Both the position numbers and the translations under genes were made by a program. Below the pieces are notes generated by a model. The model saw only the letters and a list, made by a program, of their open reading frames with translations. It had not been told where the DNA came from and searched no databases. Positions 7,825 through 17,098 of a DNA stretch of 64,000 nt are shown in pieces; within the stretch, counting starts at the first letter, position 1; every line of letters begins with the position of its first letter. The DNA is taken from positions 52,555-116,554 of the forward strand of contig NZ_MJEJ02000032.1 of the NCBI RefSeq assembly GCF_002095435.2, in the 5' to 3' direction. The DNA is from Williamsia sp. 1138 (GTDB lineage Bacteria; Actinomycetota; Actinomycetes; Mycobacteriales; Mycobacteriaceae).

Positions 7825-8718
7825 ATGCGTCGGATGGTCATGGATGTTGGTGTCTACAGCCGAAACGAGCTGCGCCGACTCGGGGTCGACGAACCCCACC
7901 TGCGCAGGTGCGTGCGGGACGGCTCATTGACCAGGCTGCGCTCTGGCTGGTATGCGACTGCCACGCCGGATCCCGATGTGGCGGAAGCGGTTCGGCGCGG
8001 GGGCGTTCTCGGGTGTGTCTCGGCCTTGCGCAAGCACGGGCTGTGGGTCCCGCCCGGCTACGAGCGCCTGCACGTCCGCGCGAGCAAGCACGGCAAGCAG
8101 CTACGGGCCGGATCCTGCCAAGGTCCCGGTCGACCGAGGCCGGCGGACGCGGCCCTCGATTCCGTTCCGGTTGCGCTGGGTTGCGCGTCCCGGTGCATGT
8201 CAGCCGAGGATTGGGTCGCCGTCTGCGATTCGGTCCTGAACACCCTCGGACTGACCGTGTCGAAGTTGCAGCTGGAGATGGGGACCATCTCAGGGCGAAT
8301 TGGGAACCTGATGGACAAGTGTGACCCGCGCTCTCAGTCAGGTACGGAGTCGCTGGCCCGTCTCAGGTTGCGCGCCGCGGGGTTCACCGTGCATGTCCAG
8401 CCGTCGATACCAGAGGTCGGATGGGTCGATCTGCGCGTGGGACGACTCCTCATCGAATGCGATAGCAAAGAACATCACACCGGTTTCGACAACTACCAGA
8501 ATGACCGACGCCGCGACCGAAATGCGTTGGTCGGCAAGTGGTTGACCATGCGGATCACGTATGACGACGTGCTGTACGGCTGGAACGAAGTCATGGCTGA
8601 TGTCCGGGCGATCACCCAGACCGATCGTCACCGGATGCGACAGCGAAATTCGGCCCGGTCAGCACCGGCCGAGGGGAATGTTCCCTCCGCCCCACCTGAG
8701 GGGGACAAAATCGCCTGA
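7825..8718 (+). CDS. DUF559/Vsr-like nuclease-fold protein with N-terminal HTH
   Basis: About 297 residues. The N-terminal 60 residues (YSRNELRRLGVDEPHLRRCV) look like the winged-helix start of AbiEi-type and related actinobacterial proteins. The C-terminal 90 residues (GTESLARLRLRAAGF, then VDLRVGRLLIECDSKEHH) fit the PD-(D/E)xK fold of DUF559 and very-short-patch endonucleases: Asp in VDLR, Glu-x-Asp in IECD and Lys-Glu after it. Function is unproven; a mobile or defence-related nuclease is one option. The start is uncertain: ATG codons lie at 7825, 7834 and 7840 with no clear ribosome-binding site. The stop codon lies just past the right flanking repeat, so the 3' end of the gene runs through that repeat. 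Confidence 0.7.
   Translation: MRRMVMDVGVYSRNELRRLGVDEPHLRRCVRDGSLTRLRSGWYATATPDPDVAEAVRRGGVLGCVSALRKHGLWVPPGYERLHVRASKHGKQLRAGSCQGPGRPRPADAALDSVPVALGCASRCMSAEDWVAVCDSVLNTLGLTVSKLQLEMGTISGRIGNLMDKCDPRSQSGTESLARLRLRAAGFTVHVQPSIPEVGWVDLRVGRLLIECDSKEHHTGFDNYQNDRRRDRNALVGKWLTMRITYDDVLYGWNEVMADVRAITQTDRHRMRQRNSARSAPAEGNVPSAPPEGDKIA
8674..8715. repeat. Right flanking repeat of the DUF559-like gene
   Basis: GGGAATGTTCCCTCCG at 8674-8689 is a direct copy of 7757-7772, and 8700-8715 is an inverted near-copy of 7725-7740. The segment codes for the last residues of the nuclease-like protein (EGNVPSAPPEGDKIA). Confidence 0.7.
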
Positions 8719-8720
8719 AC

Positions 8721-10109
8721 CTACCGCCCGAGTAGACCGCCGAGGCCGCCCTGCACGCCGGATTGGCTGCCTCCGCCGGTGCCGCCGATGAGTCCACCTG
8801 GCGGGAGTTCGGATGGCTGGACGACGACGAAACCCTGGCCGCTGAACGCAAGGGTGAAACGCTCGCCGGTGCTGCGCCCCATGAGCGTCCCGAGATTGAA
8901 GGAGTCGTTGCGTTTGACGCTGGTCTGCAGGCTCGACGACCAGGCGACCGCGGCGTTGGGGTCGGCGAAGGTCTGCTGATCGACGGTGAGAACGACCGGG
9001 TTGCCGTCGGTGGTGATCGCGATCCGGCCGCGACCGGTGAAGACGCAGTTGAACAACCCTGCGTTGCCCTGTGCGCCGGCACCCTGGACGCGTTTGACGT
9101 CGTAGGTCAGCGTGGAGTCGAACGCGAGGACGTTGGCCCCGTTGATGGTCAGACCGTCGGAACCGTCCAGGTCGATGAGGTGGACATCGCTCGCCGCATC
9201 GGCGAGGAAGAGATCACCCTGACCGGTCACCTTCATCAACGGAACACCTTCGCCGGTCAGGGTGTTCCGGATGGCACGGCCGATCCCGCCCGAGCCGAGC
9301 GCCTCGAAGTTGAGGTTGCCCTGGTAGGCCACCATCGAGCCGGACCTGGCCATCACCTCGCCGTTCATCCCGACGCGGCACATCTTGCTTCCCTGTTTCT
9401 GGATACCGCTGCCAGACACCTCGGCATGGGCGGGATTGAAGAGGTCACTGTTCATGGCGGGGGCTCCCTGTTGCTGGGGCGAAGGTGTGGGCGGTGGCGT
9501 CTGTGGGTAGTTCGGGTGCGGCGGCGGTGAGTTCGGTGTGGCCGGGGGTGCACCCTGGCCTGCAGGTGGCCACGGCATCGGATCGGGAGTTTGCGCGGGC
9601 GGCGGGGGATCGTCGTCGACCTGGATCCCGAAGGCCCGGGCCAGACCTGCGAGTCCGTCGTCGTATCCCTGGCCGACCGCGCGGACCTTCCACGTATCGC
9701 CGCGTCGGTAGATCTCCATACACACGACGCCGGCCTCAGAGGTCAGTTGCCCCGGGGTGAACGACACCGTGGGAGCACCGGAACCGTCGCGGAGCTCGGC
9801 CCGCAGCGTGCCCGCCGTCGCGAAGGTGGTGGGTCCGGTGCCGTCGAGGCTGGCCGTGACCGCGACCGTCTCGATGTCGCGCGGGAGCCGGGTGGTGTCG
9901 ATGGTGATGACGTCTGTGCGGCCGGCACTGCTGTAACTGACACCAGGACCGGAGGCCTGGTTGTAGAAGATCAGGTCGTCATCAGACCTGACCCGACCCG
10001 ACTGGTTCAGCAAGACGGCCGAGGTGTTGACGGGGGACGCGCAGGTCACCGATACGCTGACCTGCGGCGATGGCAGGGGACTGTTCTCTCCCGGGGCAAG
10101 TTCTCTCAT
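8721..10109 (-). CDS. TerD domain - AIM24 domain fusion protein
   Basis: 462 residues. The N-terminal TerD domain (about 1-175) has the acidic calcium-binding signature SDDDLIFYNQ and the pair CMEIYRRGDTWKVRAVGQGY; a Pro-rich linker (about 185-230) joins it to an AIM24/DUF124 beta-sandwich that starts at MNSDLFNPAH and includes MARSGSMVAYQGN and CVFTGRGRIAITT. TerD proteins bind calcium and act in tellurite or envelope stress systems; the AIM24 domain is of unknown role in bacteria. ATG at 10109 is preferred because GGAG lies 6 bases upstream; in-frame ATGs at 10121 and 10157 lack one. It is divergent from rpsH and converges on the DUF559-like gene. Confidence 0.8.
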   Translation of the reverse strand: MRELAPGENSPLPSPQVSVSVTCASPVNTSAVLLNQSGRVRSDDDLIFYNQASGPGVSYSSAGRTDVITIDTTRLPRDIETVAVTASLDGTGPTTFATAGTLRAELRDGSGAPTVSFTPGQLTSEAGVVCMEIYRRGDTWKVRAVGQGYDDGLAGLARAFGIQVDDDPPPPAQTPDPMPWPPAGQGAPPATPNSPPPHPNYPQTPPPTPSPQQQGAPAMNSDLFNPAHAEVSGSGIQKQGSKMCRVGMNGEVMARSGSMVAYQGNLNFEALGSGGIGRAIRNTLTGEGVPLMKVTGQGDLFLADAASDVHLIDLDGSDGLTINGANVLAFDSTLTYDVKRVQGAGAQGNAGLFNCVFTGRGRIAITTDGNPVVLTVDQQTFADPNAAVAWSSSLQTSVKRNDSFNLGTLMGRSTGERFTLAFSGQGFVVVQPSELPPGGLIGGTGGGSQSGVQGGLGGLLGR

Positions 10110-10190
10110 GACTTGCTCCATTGTTCCAGTTTCGTCCGGGGCGACGGGCGAACTCACCCATCCGGTGGTCGGCGGGAGTTGCCCAGTAAT

Positions 10191-10219
10191 TTGGCCTGAG
10201 CAGCACAGTTCCCTACACT
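10191..10219 (+). promoter_or_regulatory. Promoter of the rpsH-rplO half operon
   Basis: TTGGCC (-35) and TACACT (-10) with a 17-base spacer. Bases 10207-10231 repeat the rplN promoter core with one mismatch. The start of transcription should be near 10226, leaving a leader of about 275 bases before rpsH. Confidence 0.65.
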
Positions 10220-10501
10220 AGAACGGTTGCCCAGGGTGGGATGTGTTCGCGCACGTCCAAAACGCCCCTGGTGACCACCATTTTTCTTGGCCATCGAGCT
10301 TTGAAAACTCTCGAGTGCATCCGTGCATTCGAGGGAGCAAAACCCCTGACCGGCAACGGTCGGTCAGGACGCAAAACTCACTTCGTAGTAGGCCCACGAT
10401 GTGACGTGCAAGGCCCGCAGTCGTTCGGCGAGAGTCGAGGACGGGGAACCGGTGCGCACATGCTGCATGGGAACCGCCGCGAGAAAGGTTGACGGTCTGT
10501 T
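10220..10501 (+). promoter_or_regulatory. Long structured leader of rpsH
   Basis: Gene-free leader with two clear hairpins: a 10-bp stem at 10310-10319/10324-10333 (arm CTCGAGTGCA, TCCG tetraloop, one G-U pair) and a 7-bp stem at 10346-10352/10361-10367 (arm CTGACCG). Neither has a T tract. A ribosomal-protein-binding autoregulatory leader is possible; the binding protein is not evident. GAGAAAGG close to 10485 is part of the ribosome-binding region. Confidence 0.45.
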
Positions 10502-10900
10502 ATGACCATGACTGATCCGATCGCAGACTTCTTGACTCGTCTGCGCAACGCCAACTCGGCGTACCACGATGAGGTGACCCTGCCTGCATCGAAGATCAAG
10601 GCCAACATCGCCGAGATCCTCAAGCGCGAGGGCTACATCACCGACTACCGCACAGAAGATGCAGAAGTCGGCAAGAGCCTCGTCGTCTCGCTGAAGTACG
10701 GCCCCACCCGCGAACGGAGCATCGCCGGCCTGCGCCGCGTCTCCAAGCCGGGCCTGCGGGTCTACGCAAAGTCCACCAATCTGCCCAAGGTGCTCGGCGG
10801 CCTGGGCGTGGCGATCATCTCCACGTCCTCGGGTCTGTTGACCGATCGCCAAGCCGCCAGCGCGGGCGTGGGCGGCGAAGTCCTCGCGTACGTCTGGTAA
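10502..10900 (+). CDS. rpsH: 30S ribosomal protein S8
   Basis: 132 residues, standard length. [15 protein letters not shown] near the start and the C-terminal signature [11 protein letters not shown] with GGEVLAYVW identify S8, which binds the central domain of 16S rRNA and in many bacteria represses its own operon. It heads the second half of the spc operon, behind a duplicated promoter and a long leader. Confidence 0.97.
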   Translation: MTMTDPIADFLTRLRNANSAYHDEVTLPASKIKANIAEILKREGYITDYRTEDAEVGKSLVVSLKYGPTRERSIAGLRRVSKPGLRVYAKSTNLPKVLGGLGVAIISTSSGLLTDRQAASAGVGGEVLAYVW

Positions 10901-10912
10901 GGGGCAAAACTA

Positions 10913-11449
10913 ATGTCGCGTATTGGAAAGAACCCGGTCGCCATCCCGGCCGGAGTAGACGTGAAGATCGACGGCCAGACCGTCAACGTCAAGGGCCCCA
11001 AGGGGACTCTGTCCGTTGACATCTCGGAACCGATCAATGTCGCCGTTGAGGACAACACCATCGTGGTGACCCGTCCCAACGACGAGCGCAAGAACCGCGC
11101 CCTGCACGGTTTGAGCCGCACCCTGGTGGCGAACCTGGTCACCGGCGTCACCGAGGGATATGTCCGCAAGCTGGAGATCTTCGGTGTCGGTTACCGTGTC
11201 GCGCTCAAGGGCAGCGACCTCGAGTTCGCACTCGGGTACAGCCACCCGGTGCCGATCAAGGCGCCTGCGGGCATCACCTTCGCGGTGGAATCGCCCACCA
11301 AATTCTCGGTCTCGGGAATCGACAAGCAACAAGTCGGACAGATCTCGGCGAACATCCGCCGCCTGCGCCGTCCGGACCCGTACAAGGGCAAGGGCGTTCG
11401 CTTCGAGGGTGAGCAGATCCGTCGCAAGGTCGGAAAGACGGGTAAGTGA
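10913..11449 (+). CDS. rplF: 50S ribosomal protein L6
   Basis: 178 residues with two repeated alpha/beta domains. [15 protein letters not shown] at the start and the C-terminal [21 protein letters not shown] signature are diagnostic. L6 lies near the factor-binding site and sarcin-ricin loop. 12 bases separate it from rpsH; rplR follows after one base. Confidence 0.97.
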   Translation: MSRIGKNPVAIPAGVDVKIDGQTVNVKGPKGTLSVDISEPINVAVEDNTIVVTRPNDERKNRALHGLSRTLVANLVTGVTEGYVRKLEIFGVGYRVALKGSDLEFALGYSHPVPIKAPAGITFAVESPTKFSVSGIDKQQVGQISANIRRLRRPDPYKGKGVRFEGEQIRRKVGKTGK

Positions 11450-11450
11450 C

Positions 11451-11855
11451 ATGAGTGAAGCAACAGTAAAGCCAAAGCGTCTGCCCCTGGGCAAGGACGT
11501 CTCCACCCGTCGCCGGGTCTCCAACAGCCGCCGCCACTTCCGGCTGCGCAAGAAGGTCAGCGGCACTCCTGAGCGTCCCCGTCTGGCGATCAAGCGGTCG
11601 TCGCGGCACATCCACGTGCAGCTGATCGACGACCTCGCAGGCAACACCCTCGCCGCCGCCTCGACCATCGAGGCAGACGTGCGCAGTGCCGGCGGTGACA
11701 AGTCGGCACAGAGCAAGAAGGTCGGCGAACTGATCGCCGCCCGCGCCAAGGCTGCCGGCGTGCAGACCGTGGTGTTCGACCACGGTGGCCACGGCTACCA
11801 CGGTCGTATCGCCGCTCTGGCGGACGCCGCCCGTGAGGGAGGGCTCGAGTTCTGA
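11451..11855 (+). CDS. rplR: 50S ribosomal protein L18
   Basis: 134 residues. The core from [19 protein letters not shown] to the end [17 protein letters not shown] matches L18, which binds 5S rRNA. The first 20 residues are a basic extension common in actinobacteria. The ATG at 11451 starts one base after the rplF stop. Confidence 0.96.
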   Translation: MSEATVKPKRLPLGKDVSTRRRVSNSRRHFRLRKKVSGTPERPRLAIKRSSRHIHVQLIDDLAGNTLAAASTIEADVRSAGGDKSAQSKKVGELIAARAKAAGVQTVVFDHGGHGYHGRIAALADAAREGGLEF

Positions 11856-11892
11856 TGATTGATACGAATACTTGCAACGGAAGGACCATCTG

Positions 11893-12561
11893 ATGCCGGG
11901 ACGTCAGCGGCGTGACGGCGGTACCGGAAGCGGACCCGCCGGAAGCAACAGCAATGACCCCAACGCCAACAACGCAGGCGGCGACCGTCGCGGTGGCGGC
12001 GGCAACCGCGATCGGCGCGACAACCAGCGCGGCGGCGGCAGGGAAGACAAGAACCAGCTCGAGCGCGTGGTTGCCATCAACCGCGTCTCGAAGGTGGTCA
12101 AGGGTGGACGTCGGTTCTCCTTCACCGCCCTCGTCGTCGTCGGTGACGGCAACGGACTGGTCGGCGTCGGCTACGGCAAGGCCAAAGAGGTCCCTGCCGC
12201 GATCCAGAAGGGTGTCGAGGAGGCTCGCAAGAGCTTCTTCCGCGTCCCGATGATCGGTGCGACCATCACGCACCCCGTGCAGGGCGAAGCCGCTGCCGGT
12301 GTCGTGATGCTGCGTCCGGCCAGCCCCGGTACCGGTGTGATCGCCGGCGGCGCGGTGCGTGCCGTGCTCGAGTGCGCGGGTGTCCACGACATCCTCGGCA
12401 AGAGCCTCGGCAGCGACAATTCGATCAACGTCGTGCACGCGACCGTGGCTGCGCTCAAGCTGCTGCAGCGTCCCGAAGAGGTGGCCGCACGTCGCGGACT
12501 GCCGATCGAAGACGTCGCTCCGGCCGGTATGTTGCGTGCCCGTGCAGGACAGGGAGCATAA
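11893..12561 (+). CDS. rpsE: 30S ribosomal protein S5
   Basis: 222 residues, longer than the approximately 165-residue E. coli protein because of a Gly/Asn/Arg-rich N-terminal extension of about 55 residues, which is usual in this order. The double-stranded-RNA-binding region [20 protein letters not shown] and the C-terminal [17 protein letters not shown] are canonical. S5 helps set decoding fidelity and helicase activity at the mRNA entry. The ATG at 11893 follows AAGGA; a TTG 21 bases upstream is also in frame. Confidence 0.95.
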   Translation: MPGRQRRDGGTGSGPAGSNSNDPNANNAGGDRRGGGGNRDRRDNQRGGGREDKNQLERVVAINRVSKVVKGGRRFSFTALVVVGDGNGLVGVGYGKAKEVPAAIQKGVEEARKSFFRVPMIGATITHPVQGEAAAGVVMLRPASPGTGVIAGGAVRAVLECAGVHDILGKSLGSDNSINVVHATVAALKLLQRPEEVAARRGLPIEDVAPAGMLRARAGQGA

Positions 12562-12565
12562 CGAC

Positions 12566-12745
12566 ATGGCAGAGCTGAAGATCACCCAGGTGAAGAGCAC
12601 CATCGGGCAGAAGAGCAATCAGCGTGACAGCCTGCGGACCCTCGGTCTCCGAAAGATCCGCCAGACCGTCACCCGCGAGGACAACGCGCAGAACCGTGGA
12701 TTGATCAAAGCGGTTCGGCACCTCGTGACAGTCGAAGAGGTTTAA
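12566..12745 (+). CDS. rpmD: 50S ribosomal protein L30
   Basis: 59 residues, the usual size. [21 protein letters not shown] followed by [10 protein letters not shown] identifies L30. It starts 4 bases after rpsE and ends 5 bases before rplO. Confidence 0.96.
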   Translation: MAELKITQVKSTIGQKSNQRDSLRTLGLRKIRQTVTREDNAQNRGLIKAVRHLVTVEEV

Positions 12746-12750
12746 CCGCA

Positions 12751-13191
12751 ATGACAATCAAATTGCATCACCTTCGCCCCGCTCCGGGGTCGAAGACGGA
12801 CAAGACCCGTGTGGGTCGCGGTGAGGGATCCAAGGGTAAGACCGCGGGTCGCGGCACCAAGGGCACCAAGGCGCGCAAGAACGTGCCTGCTCGTTTCGAG
12901 GGTGGGCAGATGCCCATCCACATGCGGCTGCCGAAGCTCAAGGGCTTCACCAACCGCAACCGGATCGAGTACCAGGTCGTGAACCTGGCCGACATTAACC
13001 GGCTGTTCCCCGAAGGGGGCACCATCGGTGTCGAGGAGCTCATTGCCAAGGGCGCGGTTCGTAAGAACGAACTGGTCAAGGTGCTCGGCGACGGAGAGCT
13101 GACGGTGGCCGTGCAGGTCACCGCCAACAAGTTCTCCGCTTCTGCCACCGAGAAGATCGCCGCCGCGGGCGGATCCACGACCGTCCTGTAG
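12751..13191 (+). CDS. rplO: 50S ribosomal protein L15
   Basis: 146 residues. The basic Gly-rich N terminus ([19 protein letters not shown]) and [16 protein letters not shown] are diagnostic for L15, a late assembly protein at the base of the central protuberance. It ends the ribosomal part of the operon; secY follows after 185 bases. Confidence 0.97.
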   Translation: MTIKLHHLRPAPGSKTDKTRVGRGEGSKGKTAGRGTKGTKARKNVPARFEGGQMPIHMRLPKLKGFTNRNRIEYQVVNLADINRLFPEGGTIGVEELIAKGAVRKNELVKVLGDGELTVAVQVTANKFSASATEKIAAAGGSTTVL

Positions 13192-13376
13192 GCGGTCGTA
13201 GTCCATCGATCACCCCGGACTCGCTACAGTGGCGGACGGCGCGGCATCATCGCTCCGTCGTCCGTCACTCCGGCGGTCACCCAACGTGGTTCCAACAAGG
13301 TGACTGTTAGAGTTCAAGAGTTGTTTGTAGCCCGGTGCAACGCTGCTGCCGGAGCGACATTGCCCAGGAGGAGTTA
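13192..13376 (+). promoter_or_regulatory. rplO-secY intergenic region, possible secY promoter
   Basis: 185 bases without a gene. TACAGT at about 13225-13230 could be a -10 element. CGGACG at 13233-13238 can pair with CGTCCG at 13259-13264. The gap suggests that secY-adk-map can be transcribed independently of the ribosomal genes. Confidence 0.35.
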
Positions 13377-14702
13377 GTGCGTTCCGCCGTCATATCGGCC
13401 TTCAGGACACCCGACCTGAGGCGGAAGATTCTCTTCGTTCTGGGAATCATCATTCTTTATCGTCTCGGTGCGACCATTCCGTCGCCCGGTGTGGACTATC
13501 AACAGGTCCAACAATGTCTTGACGATGTCTCGCGTGGAGATTCCGCAGGCATCTACTCCCTGATCAACATGTTCTCCGGCGGAGCCCTGCTCCAGCTGTC
13601 GGTGTTCGCGATCGGCATCATGCCGTACATCACGGCCAGCATCATCGTCCAGCTCCTGACCGTGGTGATCCCGCGGTTCGAGCAGCTGCGTAAGGAAGGC
13701 CAGTCCGGCCAGGCCAAGATGACGCAGTACACGCGCTACCTCACGGTCGCGCTGGCGTTGCTGCAGTCGACCGGCATCGTCGCCCTCGCCGATCGCGGTG
13801 ACCTGCTACGGGACTGCCAGAACGGCGATCAGATCCTGCGGGACCAGTCCATCTTCGGCCTCTTCATCATCGTCTTGGTGATGACCGCGGGCGCCTGTGT
13901 GGTCATGTGGTTCGGCGAGCTGATCACCGAGCGTGGCATCGGCAACGGTATGTCGCTGATGATCTTCGCCGGCATCGCCGCGCGTATCCCGTCCGAGGGC
14001 AAGACGATCCTCGACACCCGCGGTGGCCTCGTGTTCTTCCTGGTCATCCTGGCGGCGCTCGCGATTGTCGCCGGTGTGGTTTTCATCGAGCAGGGTCAGC
14101 GCAGGATCCCGGTGCAGTACGCCAAACGTATGGTCGGCCGCAAGATGTACGGCGGATCGTCGACGTACCTGCCGCTCAAGGTCAACCAGGCCGGCGTCAT
14201 CCCGGTCATCTTCGCGTCGTCGCTGCTGTATCTACCCAACCTCATCCTGCAGCTGACGCAGAGTCAGACCGAAGAGCCATCGTGGTGGCAGCGCGCGATC
14301 CAGACCTACCTGGTGGATCCGAGCAACCCGGTGTACATCCTCATCTACTTCCTGATGATCATCTTCTTCACGTACTTCTATGTGGCGGTGACGTTCAACC
14401 CGCAGGAACGTGCTGACGAGATGAAGAAGTACGGCGGTTTCATCCCCGGTATCCGACCGGGTCAGCCGACCGCCGACTACCTCGGCTACGTGCTCAGCCG
14501 GATCACGCTGCCCGGCTCGATCTATCTCGGCACCATCGCGGTTCTGCCCAACCTTTTCTTGGAGATCGGCAATTCCGGCGGTGTGCAGAACATTCCGTTC
14601 GGCGGCACCGCGGTGCTGATCATGGTCGGTGTCGGTCTGGACACCGTCAAACAGGTCAATTCGCAGCTCATGCAGCGTAAATACGAAGGGTTCCTGAAGT
14701 GA
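13377..14702 (+). CDS. secY: Protein translocase subunit SecY
   Basis: 441 residues with ten membrane segments, the channel of the Sec translocon. Early signatures ATIPSPGVD and [20 protein letters not shown], the [10 protein letters not shown] loop and the cytoplasmic [23 protein letters not shown] are canonical. GTG at 13377 is chosen because AGGAGG lies 5 bases upstream. Its stop overlaps the adk start by 4 bp. It works with SecA, encoded at 57 kb. Confidence 0.97.
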   Translation: MRSAVISAFRTPDLRRKILFVLGIIILYRLGATIPSPGVDYQQVQQCLDDVSRGDSAGIYSLINMFSGGALLQLSVFAIGIMPYITASIIVQLLTVVIPRFEQLRKEGQSGQAKMTQYTRYLTVALALLQSTGIVALADRGDLLRDCQNGDQILRDQSIFGLFIIVLVMTAGACVVMWFGELITERGIGNGMSLMIFAGIAARIPSEGKTILDTRGGLVFFLVILAALAIVAGVVFIEQGQRRIPVQYAKRMVGRKMYGGSSTYLPLKVNQAGVIPVIFASSLLYLPNLILQLTQSQTEEPSWWQRAIQTYLVDPSNPVYILIYFLMIIFFTYFYVAVTFNPQERADEMKKYGGFIPGIRPGQPTADYLGYVLSRITLPGSIYLGTIAVLPNLFLEIGNSGGVQNIPFGGTAVLIMVGVGLDTVKQVNSQLMQRKYEGFLK

Positions 14703-15244
14703 GACTGGTTATTCTCGGCCCACCCGGAGCCGGTAAGGGTACGCAGGCAGAGCTGCTGTCCGAGAGCGCGGGTATCCCGCACATCTCGACCGGTGACCTG
14801 TTCCGCGCCAACATCTCGCAGGGCACCCCGATCGGTGTCGAGGCGAAGAAGTACCTGGATGCCGGAAACCTCGTGCCGTCCGAGATCACCGTCGACATGG
14901 TGCGTGCGCGCGTTGCCGAGCCCGATGCGGCAAAGGGATTCATTCTCGACGGTTTCCCGCGTTCCACCACCCAGGCGGATGCGCTCACCGAGATCCTGTC
15001 CGAGCTGGACACCAAGCTCGACGCAGTGCTGTCGTTCGGCGTCGATGAGGACGTCGTCGTCAAACGCATGCTGGCACGTGGTCGTGCGGACGACACCGAA
15101 GAGGTCATCCGCAACCGTATGCACGTCTACCTCAGCGAGACCGCTCCGCTGCTGGAGTACTACGCCGACACGGTCAAGACGATCGACGCGATGGGCGACG
15201 TCAACGAGGTCCATCAGCGCGTACTCCGCGCTCTGGGCGCCTGA
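14699..15244 (+). CDS. adk: Adenylate kinase
   Basis: 181 residues; converts ATP and AMP to two ADP. P loop [10 protein letters not shown] at about 7-16, AMP-binding GDLFRANI and DGFPRS, and a short lid, so this is the short form without the zinc-binding lid insertion. GTG at 14699 overlaps the secY stop (GTGA). The secY-adk-map order is widely conserved. Confidence 0.97.
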   Translation: MRLVILGPPGAGKGTQAELLSESAGIPHISTGDLFRANISQGTPIGVEAKKYLDAGNLVPSEITVDMVRARVAEPDAAKGFILDGFPRSTTQADALTEILSELDTKLDAVLSFGVDEDVVVKRMLARGRADDTEEVIRNRMHVYLSETAPLLEYYADTVKTIDAMGDVNEVHQRVLRALGA

Positions 15245-15283
15245 CGTTCCGTCCCTCGCGGCACGGTACGAGAATGCGCAGGT

Positions 15284-16081
15284 ATGAGAATGGGTTTTCG
15301 TAAACCCAAGCCGGTGCCGTTTCGCAGCGCCGGCGAAATCGATGCCATGGCCGCTGCCGGTGCGATCGTCGGTAACGCCCTGGTGGCGGTGCGTGACGCT
15401 GCGCGACCCGGTGTGAGCACTCTGGAACTCGACCAGATCGCAGAATCGGTGATCCGCGACGCGGGCGCGGTGCCGTCGTTCCTCGGCTACCACGGCTTCA
15501 CCGGTTCGATCTGCAGCTCGGTGAACGAGGTTGTGGTGCACGGTATCCCGTCGAAAGACGTGATCCTTGCCGAGCATGACCTGGTGTCCATCGACTGCGG
15601 TGCGATACTCGACGGCTGGCACGGCGATTCAGCCTGGACCTTCGGGGTCGGCGAGTTGTCGCAGGCCGATCAGGATCTGAACGCCGCCACCCAGCAGGCC
15701 CTCGACGCCGGCATCGCCGCGATGGTCGATGGCGGCAGGCTCACCGACATCTCGCATGCGATCGAAACGGCAACCCGCGCAGCGGAAAAGACCTTCGGCC
15801 GTTCTTTCGGGATCGTCGCCGGTTACGGCGGTCACGGTATCGGTAGACAGATGCACCTCGACCCGTTCCTGGCCAACGAGGGTAAACCGGGTCGCGGCCC
15901 GGTCCTGGTGATCGGTTCGACGCTGGCGATCGAGCCGATGCTCACCCTGGGTACCGTCGACACCACCGAACTCGACGACGGCTGGACCGTGATCACCGAT
16001 GACGGGACCAGGGCGTCGCACTGGGAGCACACCGTGGTCGTCACCGGCGATGGTCCGCGGATTCTCACCACGCGTCCGTAG
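15284..16081 (+). CDS. map: Type I methionine aminopeptidase
   Basis: 265 residues; removes the initiator Met from nascent chains. All five metal ligands are visible: Asp 104 (SIDCG), Asp 115 (HGDSAW), His 184 (GGHGIG), Glu 217 (IEPML) and Glu 249 (WEHTV), plus substrate-binding His 86 (VVHGIP). ATG codons at 15284 and 15290 both lie close to the weak ribosome-binding sequence GCAGG. Last gene of the secY transcript; it converges on the vapC-like gene with only 11 bases between. Confidence 0.95.
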   Translation: MRMGFRKPKPVPFRSAGEIDAMAAAGAIVGNALVAVRDAARPGVSTLELDQIAESVIRDAGAVPSFLGYHGFTGSICSSVNEVVVHGIPSKDVILAEHDLVSIDCGAILDGWHGDSAWTFGVGELSQADQDLNAATQQALDAGIAAMVDGGRLTDISHAIETATRAAEKTFGRSFGIVAGYGGHGIGRQMHLDPFLANEGKPGRGPVLVIGSTLAIEPMLTLGTVDTTELDDGWTVITDDGTRASHWEHTVVVTGDGPRILTTRP

Positions 16082-16092
16082 TCGAGGCCCGA

Positions 16093-16539
16093 TCAGGCGA
16101 TCACGTGTACGTAATGGCGGTCCGCCGGTGCGAGCGAGTTCTTCAGCCGACCATCGAACGTCGCCAAGATCACCCCGCTCGTCGCTGCGAGATTGACGAG
16201 ATGGAAATCGGTGACCTGTTTGGTGCCGATGAGTGTGGTGACTTCGATGGCAGCGTCCGCCAAAGTGGTTCCGTCTGAGATGAACTGATGCCCGGGCAGC
16301 GCTCGGAGGCCTCGCAGTGTCGCCAGGATGTCGATGGTGCGGTATGTGGTCCCGGCCACCCTTGGGTTGAGCATCAGTCGCAGGTAGGACGACTCGGTGA
16401 CGGCAGCGGTGGCCCATGACGCGATGTCGCTGAACCACTCGTGCGCGCGGTGATGGTGGACATGGTCGGCGCGGGTGAGGGCTACCAGGATGTTCACATC
16501 GAGCAGGTAACGGGCCGGAACAGCGTCACGCTTGGTCAT
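16093..16539 (-). CDS. vapC: VapC-like PIN-domain toxin/ribonuclease
   Basis: 148 residues. A PIN domain with the four acidic residues expected in the metal site: Asp 14 ([11 protein letters not shown]), Glu 49 (TESSYLR), Asp 111 (TDFHLVNLA) and Asp 129 (ATFDGRL). VapC toxins cleave tRNA or rRNA when free of their VapB antitoxin. No separate vapB gene is present; instead the ATG lies inside the 3' end of the deacylase gene (14-bp overlap), whose C-terminal tail looks like an antitoxin end. See findings. Confidence 0.85.
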   Translation of the reverse strand: MTKRDAVPARYLLDVNILVALTRADHVHHHRAHEWFSDIASWATAAVTESSYLRLMLNPRVAGTTYRTIDILATLRGLRALPGHQFISDGTTLADAAIEVTTLIGTKQVTDFHLVNLAATSGVILATFDGRLKNSLAPADRHYVHVIA

Positions 16540-17089
16540 CGCGGAATTCGTCGACGAGTTCGTCGGTGATCACATGACCGTCTACCGAGGGCAACATCGG
16601 GAAACCGGTGGGAAGTTCGCTGCGGCCACGCAGGCCCTGTAAGGCAATCTCAGACACCTCGAGCGAAATGGTCACCGGACCGTCGTTGACCAGTTCGACC
16701 TGCATGTTCGCGCCGAATCTGCCGGTCTCGACGTGGGCTCCTGATGCTCTCAGTGCCGCGACCACGGTGTCGACGAGTGGTTCGGCGACCGAACCCGGCG
16801 CCGCCGCATTCCACGACGGGCGACGTCCCTTGTCGGTGTTGGCGTAGAGGGTGAATTGACTGATGACGAGAACGGGTGCGTCCAGGTCTGCGGCGGACTT
16901 CTCGCCCTCCAGGATGCGCAGCCGCCAGATCTTGTCGGCGAGTTTGACAGCGGTGTCGGGAGTGTCGTCGTGCGTCACACCGATCAAGGCGACGAGTCCG
17001 TGGGAACCGGCAGGGATGGCCAATTCGCCGATCACCGCGCCGTCGACACTCACCGATGCGGACGTGACCCGCTGTAGTACAGCTCTCAT
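16526..17089 (-). CDS. dtd: D-aminoacyl-tRNA deacylase with antitoxin-like tail
   Basis: 187 residues. Residues 1-145 are a normal [16 protein letters not shown] start, SQFTLYA at 77-83 and the NDGPVT motif at 135-140, which together form the active site that frees D-amino acids mis-charged on tRNA. Known DTDs stop just after NDGPVT plus a few residues. Here another 40 residues follow ([14 protein letters not shown], then [18 protein letters not shown]). That pattern, a short Pro-rich stretch then a T-D-E-x-V helix, resembles the toxin-binding C terminus of VapB antitoxins, and a PIN toxin gene overlaps it by 14 bp. The DTD call is firm; the antitoxin role of the tail is inference. Confidence 0.9.
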   Translation of the reverse strand: MRAVLQRVTSASVSVDGAVIGELAIPAGSHGLVALIGVTHDDTPDTAVKLADKIWRLRILEGEKSAADLDAPVLVISQFTLYANTDKGRRPSWNAAAPGSVAEPLVDTVVAALRASGAHVETGRFGANMQVELVNDGPVTISLEVSEIALQGLRGRSELPTGFPMLPSVDGHVITDELVDEFRDDQA

Positions 17090-17098
17090 CCAGCCAAC

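Noticed and set aside
5389..10231. Integrated element with the 25-bp repeats as attachment sites
   Set aside because: No integrase is present, and the repeats coincide with functional-looking promoters, so promoter duplication explains them better.
13829..15622. Minus-strand frames opposite secY, adk and map
   Set aside because: All are opposite conserved genes and carry no recognisable protein features.
16526..17089. Separate vapB gene within the 3' part of dtd
   Set aside because: No start codon with a ribosome-binding site and no DNA-binding domain is visible before the tail; the tail is in frame with the deacylase.
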